Shown: piece by piece, positions 60,269-64,000 of the stretch
How the letters are laid out: the number at the start of each line of letters is the position of its first letter
Position numbering within the stretch: the first letter of the stretch is position 1
Notes under the pieces: generated by a model
What the model was told of the DNA's origin: nothing
The model's database searches: none
What the model saw: the letters and a program-made list of their open reading frames with translations, nothing else
Assembly: GCA_044506885.1 (NCBI GenBank)
Contig: JBIQKC010000013.1
Span: 1 to 64,000 of the forward strand
Length of the DNA stretch: 64,000 nt
Direction of reading: 5' to 3'
DNA from: Croceibacterium_A sp044506885
GTDB taxonomy: Bacteria; Pseudomonadota; Alphaproteobacteria; Sphingomonadales; Sphingomonadaceae
Made by a program: the position numbers and the translations under genes

Positions 60269-61774
60269 GTGCGGCTTTTCCGGTCGCGCCTCCTGCTGGC
60301 TGTCGCCGCGTGCCTCGTCACCGCGCCGCTCGCCGCGCAGGACGCTCCGCCGGCGCCACCGGCAGCCGAGGGCGGCGAGACCGACACGCTCAAGGAAGCG
60401 CTGGCGCTCGCCTATCGCCACAACCCAAATCTCGAGGTGGCCCGCGCCAACTTGCGCGCCACCGACGCCGGTGTGCCGCTCGCCCGCGCCGACGCCTTGC
60501 CAAGCCTCAACGGGCAGGGAACTTTCACCGAGTTCCTCAAGCAGGGCTCCAGTTCGCTCGTCTCGCCGGAGCGTTCGCTCAGCGGACAGTTGAACCTTGC
60601 GCTGCCGCTCTATGCCGGCGGCGCGACGAAAAACGCCATCCGCGCCGCGGAAACCCGCGTGGACGCCGGACGCGCCGACTTGCGCGGCAGCGAAAGCCAG
60701 CTCTTCACCCAGGTCGTCAGCACCTACATGGACGTGATCCAGAACGAGGCGCTGGTCGGGCTGGCGGCGAACAACGTCGAAGTGCTCAACGTCAACTTGC
60801 AGGCGACGGGCGACCGGTTCGAAATCGGCGACCTGACGCGCACCGACGTGGCGCAGTCGGAATCGCGGCTGGCGCTGGCGCGGGGGGACTTGCGCACCGC
60901 GCAAGCGAACCTGATCCGCGCGCGCGAGACTTTCGTCGCGCTGGTCGGCAGCGCGCCGGGCGAGCTGCAACCGCCGCCGCCGCTCCCCGGCCTGCCGGAA
61001 GACGTCGAAGTGGCGGTCGATCTCGCATTGCAGGACAATCCGGACCTCATCGGCGCGCGCGAACGTGCGCGGGCCGCCGGGTTCGACGTGAATGCCGCCG
61101 GAGCCAGCCGTCTGCCGCGCGTGGAAGTGTTCGGCAGCGGCGGGGTGACCGACTATCTCGGCACTTTCGGCTCGACCATTCCCGGTGTGCCGGCCGACCA
61201 GCGGCAAAGCACCGCACAGGCCGGGGTTCGGGCGACGATCCCGCTCTATCAGGGCGGGCGGCCGCTGGCGCAGGAACGGCAGGCGCAGGCGCGCTCCTCC
61301 GCTGCGCTGGAGCAGGTCGTCGCTACCGAGCGCGACGTGATAGCCAACGTGCGCGCCGCCTATGCCAGTTGGCGCGCCGCCACCTCGATCGTCGAATCGA
61401 CCCAGAGCGCGGTTTCCGCCGCCGAATTAAGCCTCGAAGGCGTGCGGGCGGAAAATACCGTCGGCAACCGCACGATCCTCGACATCCTGAATGCGCAGCA
61501 GGAACTGTTCAGCGCACAGGTCCAGCTCGTCACCGCCCGGCGCAACGCCTACGTCGCGGCGTTCACGCTGATCGCGGCGATGGGCAACGCCGAAGCGCGC
61601 GACCTGGGGCTGGAGGAATACGGCCCGCTCTACGATCCCGCCGCGAACTATGACAGGATCGCCAACGACTTCTGGGACTGGGGCGGCGATCCCGATCCGG
61701 TGACGCAGTCACCCCGCACCGTTGACATCCCGGCGCAGGACGCGAACATTCCCGATCTCCAGACGGTCGAATAG
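60269..61774 (+). CDS. tolC: TolC family outer membrane efflux protein
   Basis: A 501-residue outer membrane channel: signal peptide (RLLLAVAACLVTAPLAAQ), then two OEP repeats: LKEALALAYRHNPNLEVARA and ELSLEGVRAENTVGNRTILD. It forms trimeric tunnels for type I secretion and drug efflux. GGTGGAG lies 10 bases before the GTG at 60269; an in-frame GTG at 60254 is also possible. It starts two bases after the PIMT-like gene ends. Confidence 0.93.
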   Translation: MRLFRSRLLLAVAACLVTAPLAAQDAPPAPPAAEGGETDTLKEALALAYRHNPNLEVARANLRATDAGVPLARADALPSLNGQGTFTEFLKQGSSSLVSPERSLSGQLNLALPLYAGGATKNAIRAAETRVDAGRADLRGSESQLFTQVVSTYMDVIQNEALVGLAANNVEVLNVNLQATGDRFEIGDLTRTDVAQSESRLALARGDLRTAQANLIRARETFVALVGSAPGELQPPPPLPGLPEDVEVAVDLALQDNPDLIGARERARAAGFDVNAAGASRLPRVEVFGSGGVTDYLGTFGSTIPGVPADQRQSTAQAGVRATIPLYQGGRPLAQERQAQARSSAALEQVVATERDVIANVRAAYASWRAATSIVESTQSAVSAAELSLEGVRAENTVGNRTILDILNAQQELFSAQVQLVTARRNAYVAAFTLIAAMGNAEARDLGLEEYGPLYDPAANYDRIANDFWDWGGDPDPVTQSPRTVDIPAQDANIPDLQTVE

Positions 61775-61816
61775 CGGCCCGTCCATTCGGTAAGGTCCGG
61801 CAGGGGTCGAGACACG

Positions 61817-62278
61817 ATGCGGCACGAAGGCGAACCCTCGGTCGAGGAAATCCTCGAATCGATCAAGAAAGTGATCGCACGCGATAACCGCGAAACCTTG
61901 CAGGCCGAACGCCGCCGCCGGGAAAGCGCCGGAGTCGTCTTCGCCGACGACGACGGTGATGAGGAACCCGAAGTTCTCGACCTTGGCGAAGCCGGTGAAG
62001 TGTTCGGCGTCGAGGACAATGCCACCGCGCCGGCGGAAGGCGGGCTGACCACCGAATCCTCCGCCCGCGCCATGCGCGATTCGCTGGCGGCGCTGGCGAT
62101 GATGGCGGAGCCCGGCGCGCCGCCGCAGATCGTGCGTTCCGGCGAAACCTCGCTCGAAGGCCTGGTGCGCGAATTGCTGCGTCCAATGCTCGCCGAATGG
62201 CTCGACCGCAACCTGCCCGAAACCGTCGAACGGCTGGTCAAGGCCGAGATCGCGCGGATCGCCGGCAAGAAGGGGTAA
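61817..62278 (+). CDS. popZ: DUF2497 protein, PopZ-like polar organizer
   Basis: A 153-residue protein. The N-terminal helix EPSVEEILESIKKVIARDN and the C-terminal SLEGLVRELLRPMLAEWLDR, NLPETVERLVKAEIARIAGK are the two conserved parts of PopZ. Between them is an acidic linker (DDDGDEEPEVLDLGEAGE). PopZ forms pole-localised networks that anchor the origin through ParB. It begins 43 bases after tolC. Confidence 0.9.
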   Translation: MRHEGEPSVEEILESIKKVIARDNRETLQAERRRRESAGVVFADDDGDEEPEVLDLGEAGEVFGVEDNATAPAEGGLTTESSARAMRDSLAALAMMAEPGAPPQIVRSGETSLEGLVRELLRPMLAEWLDRNLPETVERLVKAEIARIAGKKG

Positions 62279-62288
62279 GCGCGCACCG

Positions 62289-62693
62289 GTGACGGGCCGC
62301 AAGCAACTCGACCGCAAGAAGCTCGACAAGGCGGCGCGCGCGCTGAAGTCGATTGGCGGCGATTCAATCCGCCGTCACATCTTCCTCTGCGCCCTGTCCG
62401 AAAAGCAGAAGTGCTGCGCGCGCGAAACCGGCGAACAGGCGTGGAAATACCTCAAGTCACGGCTGAAGGAGCTGGGGCTGACAAAGCCGGGAAAGGAGCA
62501 CGGCGGCATCCAGCGGACCAAGGCCGATTGTTTGCAGATCTGCGCCGCCGGTCCGATAGCGGTCGTCTGGCCCGATGGCGTCTGGTACCATTCATGCACC
62601 GAAGCGGTGCTCGAACGCATCATCCAGGAACACCTGATCGGCGGAACGCCGGTCGAAGATCACCGGTTGCGGCCTTCGTCCTCGGGCGGCTGA
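62289..62693 (+). CDS. (2Fe-2S) ferredoxin domain protein
   Basis: A 134-residue thioredoxin-like ferredoxin: RRHIFLCALSEKQKCCARET, KADCLQICAAGPIAVVWPDG and YHSCTEAVLERIIQEHL. The cysteines match the [2Fe-2S] ligands of the NuoE-like, stand-alone ferredoxin family. The start is a GTG at 62289 with no strong ribosome site, 10 bases after popZ. Its last 34 bases overlap a convergent membrane-protein gene. Confidence 0.88.
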   Translation: MTGRKQLDRKKLDKAARALKSIGGDSIRRHIFLCALSEKQKCCARETGEQAWKYLKSRLKELGLTKPGKEHGGIQRTKADCLQICAAGPIAVVWPDGVWYHSCTEAVLERIIQEHLIGGTPVEDHRLRPSSSGG

Positions 62694-62959
62694 TCCGCCA
62701 CCGATCCGTCGTGCCCGGTGCCGCTGGAGAGGAACACCAGCCCCATCAGGGCCGACATCAACAGCATCGACACCGTGATGCCCAGCGCCGTCGCAATGAA
62801 GAAATGCGGCGAGGTCGCCCCCGTCTGCATATAGAGTATGGTCAGCGCGACGATCACGACGCCAGTAGTCAGCAGCCCCATGAACCGCATCAATCGCCTG
62901 TAGCGCCGCCAGGCGTGGGCTGCGGTCGCAGGGTCATCGAGCGGTGAACGCCAGCTCAT
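62660..62959 (-). CDS. Hypothetical membrane protein, two helices
   Basis: A 99-residue protein: HAWRRYRRLMRFMGLLTTGV, IVALTILYMQ, then FIATALGITVSMLLMSALMG form two membrane helices. The C-terminal 20 residues are polar and overlap the end of the ferredoxin gene. The start at 62959 fits sphingomonad homologues that I recall beginning MSWRSPLDD. Function is unknown. Confidence 0.65.
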   Translation of the reverse strand: MSWRSPLDDPATAAHAWRRYRRLMRFMGLLTTGVVIVALTILYMQTGATSPHFFIATALGITVSMLLMSALMGLVFLSSGTGHDGSVADQPPEDEGRNR

Positions 62960-63074
62960 GGCCGCTACATGGTCCCAGTGATGGGCAATGGCAACGTCCT
63001 TGGCGGAAACGGTGCGAATTTGGCCCCTTTCCCGCTTCGTGTCATACTCGCCGGGGAGCAAAGGGAGAATCGCC

Positions 63075-63521
63075 ATGACGATCGCCCGCCTGATCGCTGG
63101 ACGCGACCAGCATATCGTAAGCTGCACGCCGGACCATACGGTGCGCGAAGCCGCCCGCCTCCTCTCCGAACGGCGCATCGGGGCCCTGCCTGTTTTGGAA
63201 GATGGGCGGGCGCTCGAAGGCGGCAAGGTCGTCGGAATCTTTTCCGAACGCGACTTGCTGCACTGCATCGCCGTCCACGGTGAAGCGGCTTTGGGCCTGC
63301 TGGTGTCGGAAGTGATGACCGCGCCGCCGATCGCGGTCGATCCCGAAACCGCCGTTCTCGACGCGCTCGGCCTGATGACCCGGCGGCGCATCCGCCACTT
63401 GCCGGTGCTCGCCGGCGGGCGGCTGGCGGCCTTCGTTTCGATCGGCGATCTGGTCAAATACCGGATCGAGATGATCGAAGAGGAGGCCGAGGCGATGCGC
63501 GATTATATCCGCATGGCTTGA
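63075..63521 (+). CDS. CBS domain protein
   Basis: A 148-residue protein with a tandem CBS pair: TVREAARLLSERRIGALPVL with VVGIFSERDLLHCIA, and AVLDALGLMTRRRIRHLPVL with FVSIGDLVKYRIE. CBS pairs usually bind adenosine nucleotides and act as energy sensors. The partner is unknown. GGGAGAA lies seven bases before the ATG at 63075; an in-frame ATG at 62988 is less likely. Confidence 0.92.
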   Translation: MTIARLIAGRDQHIVSCTPDHTVREAARLLSERRIGALPVLEDGRALEGGKVVGIFSERDLLHCIAVHGEAALGLLVSEVMTAPPIAVDPETAVLDALGLMTRRRIRHLPVLAGGRLAAFVSIGDLVKYRIEMIEEEAEAMRDYIRMA

Positions 63522-63552
63522 GCCGGATGCTCCGGCCCCTTACATCGGTTGC

Positions 63553-63894
63553 ATGAGCGAAGCACCGACCCTCACGCCCACTTTGACGGACGCGGCCGCC
63601 GCGCGGGTTGGCCTGATCGCCGGCAAGCAGGGCAAGCCGGCCATCCTGCGCCTGTCTGTCGAGGGCGGCGGGTGCTCGGGCTTCCAGTACAGGTTCGACC
63701 TCGCCGAAGCGGCCGAGGCGGATGACGCCATGACGGAAACCGGCGGCGTGACGCTGCTGGTCGATCCGGTCAGCCTGGAGCTGGTGGCGGGCAGCGTGGT
63801 GGATTTCGTCGAATCGCTCGGCGGCGCGGCGTTCAGCGTGAAGAACCCACAAGCAGCCGCCGGGTGCGGCTGCGGCTCCAGCTTCGGTATTTGA
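63553..63894 (+). CDS. erpA: Iron-sulfur cluster insertion protein ErpA / A-type carrier
   Basis: A 113-residue A-type Fe-S carrier. The three cysteines lie in LRLSVEGGGCSGFQYRFDL and AAAGCGCGSSFGI, the usual C-x(n)-CGC pattern. It delivers clusters to apoproteins. Length and the start MSEAPTLTPTLTDAAAARVG fit ErpA/HesB. It begins 31 bases after the CBS gene. A hairpin follows (63918-63939). Confidence 0.93.
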   Translation: MSEAPTLTPTLTDAAAARVGLIAGKQGKPAILRLSVEGGGCSGFQYRFDLAEAAEADDAMTETGGVTLLVDPVSLELVAGSVVDFVESLGGAAFSVKNPQAAAGCGCGSSFGI

Positions 63895-63917
63895 TTTGCG
63901 GGCTGGTGCCGGGCGCA

Positions 63918-63939
63918 GGGCTTGGCGCTAGCCAAGCCC
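63918..63939. terminator. Hairpin downstream of erpA
   Basis: GGGCTTGGC and GCCAAGCCC (nine perfect pairs, GCTA loop) lie 24 bases after the erpA stop. No U-tract follows. It may terminate the transcript before the exonuclease gene. Confidence 0.55.
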
Positions 63940-63964
63940 GGACAGACGCCGTAAGCGTCCTCGC

Positions 63965-64000
63965 GTGCGCGTAGCCTCGTTCAACATCAACGGCGTCAAG
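63965..64000 (+). CDS. xthA: Exodeoxyribonuclease III (partial, N-terminus)
   Basis: The last 36 bases begin with a GTG and read MRVASFNINGVK, the diagnostic N-terminus of exodeoxyribonuclease III. The rest is outside the window. The enzyme acts in base excision repair as an AP endonuclease and 3' exonuclease. Confidence 0.8.
   Translation, partial: MRVASFNINGVK

Overview
The window is a GC-rich (about two-thirds G+C by eye), gene-dense stretch of an alphaproteobacterial chromosome. Marker genes point to Sphingomonadales, probably Erythrobacteraceae: an acyl carrier protein translationally coupled to a serine palmitoyltransferase (sphingolipid outer membrane), a ubiquinone gene of Coq7 type, DivK, GapR (DUF2312), a PopZ-type DUF2497 protein, DUF1013/TrcR, a one-cysteine DksA and many short conserved sphingomonad proteins. 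Most genes are single-copy housekeeping functions in short operons with ATGA overlaps. No rRNA, tRNA, CRISPR array, prophage or complete insertion sequence was seen. The two edge genes, a peptide-type binding lipoprotein and exodeoxyribonuclease III, are cut by the window.

Layout. 1-5 kb: binding lipoprotein, PilZ, DksA, Sel1-repeat protein, GNAT-like acyltransferase, then a RidA/HAD/DUF3572 operon divergent from divK. 5-10 kb: acp-spt, an AT-rich perfect inverted repeat at the start of an NTP_transf_8-type nucleotidyltransferase, a secreted TPR protein and DUF4112. 10-16 kb: mutS, an acidic protein, gluQ/twin-TM/PduO, HNH endonuclease, YnfA-like. 16-22 kb: maeB, mechanosensitive channel, nrdB. 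21.8-23.3 kb: a small accessory patch. 23.4-34 kb: clpA, a quinone oxidoreductase with a DUF8021-like partner, envC-rlmH-rsfS-nadD, two tandem aldo/keto reductases, proA. 34-43 kb: LytM peptidase plus bactofilin, TrcR, glycosyltransferase plus phosphoesterase, ctpA-dsbB-like-coq7, a GFA protein. 43-52.5 kb: fabI-YihY, DnaJ-like, ubiG-YqeY, yebC-ruvC-ABM-ArsC, YbjQ, SDR, gapR, DUF1244, pyk. 52.5-64 kb: SDR, phosphoesterase, diacylglycerol-kinase-like, LytS/LytTR two-component pair, fumarase, PIMT-like/tolC, popZ, ferredoxin, CBS, erpA, xth.

The most unusual signal is a family of about 35-bp palindromic repeats (core CTCCCGCAAGCGGGAG with a GGCCCACCCCC tail). It occurs in left and right orientations, as head-to-head pairs and as single halves. 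One 83-bp pair lies in frame inside mutS. One half follows the mutS stop. One pair sits between yebC and ruvC and supplies the purine-rich ribosome-binding region of ruvC. Right and left halves bracket a DUF559 (PD-(D/E)XK-like) nuclease gene as near-identical 37-bp inverted repeats. This is the layout of REP elements around RAYT transposases, but with a different enzyme, and suggests a REP-like mobile family linked to DUF559. The same patch holds a lower-GC DUF4145 gene and a separate EcoRI-site palindrome, which supports acquisition.

Regulatory hints include a CtrA-like box upstream of the PilZ gene, a TTAAC palindrome upstream of the Sel1 gene, inverted repeats before mutS and the nucleotidyltransferase, and strong hairpins after the bactofilin and erpA genes.
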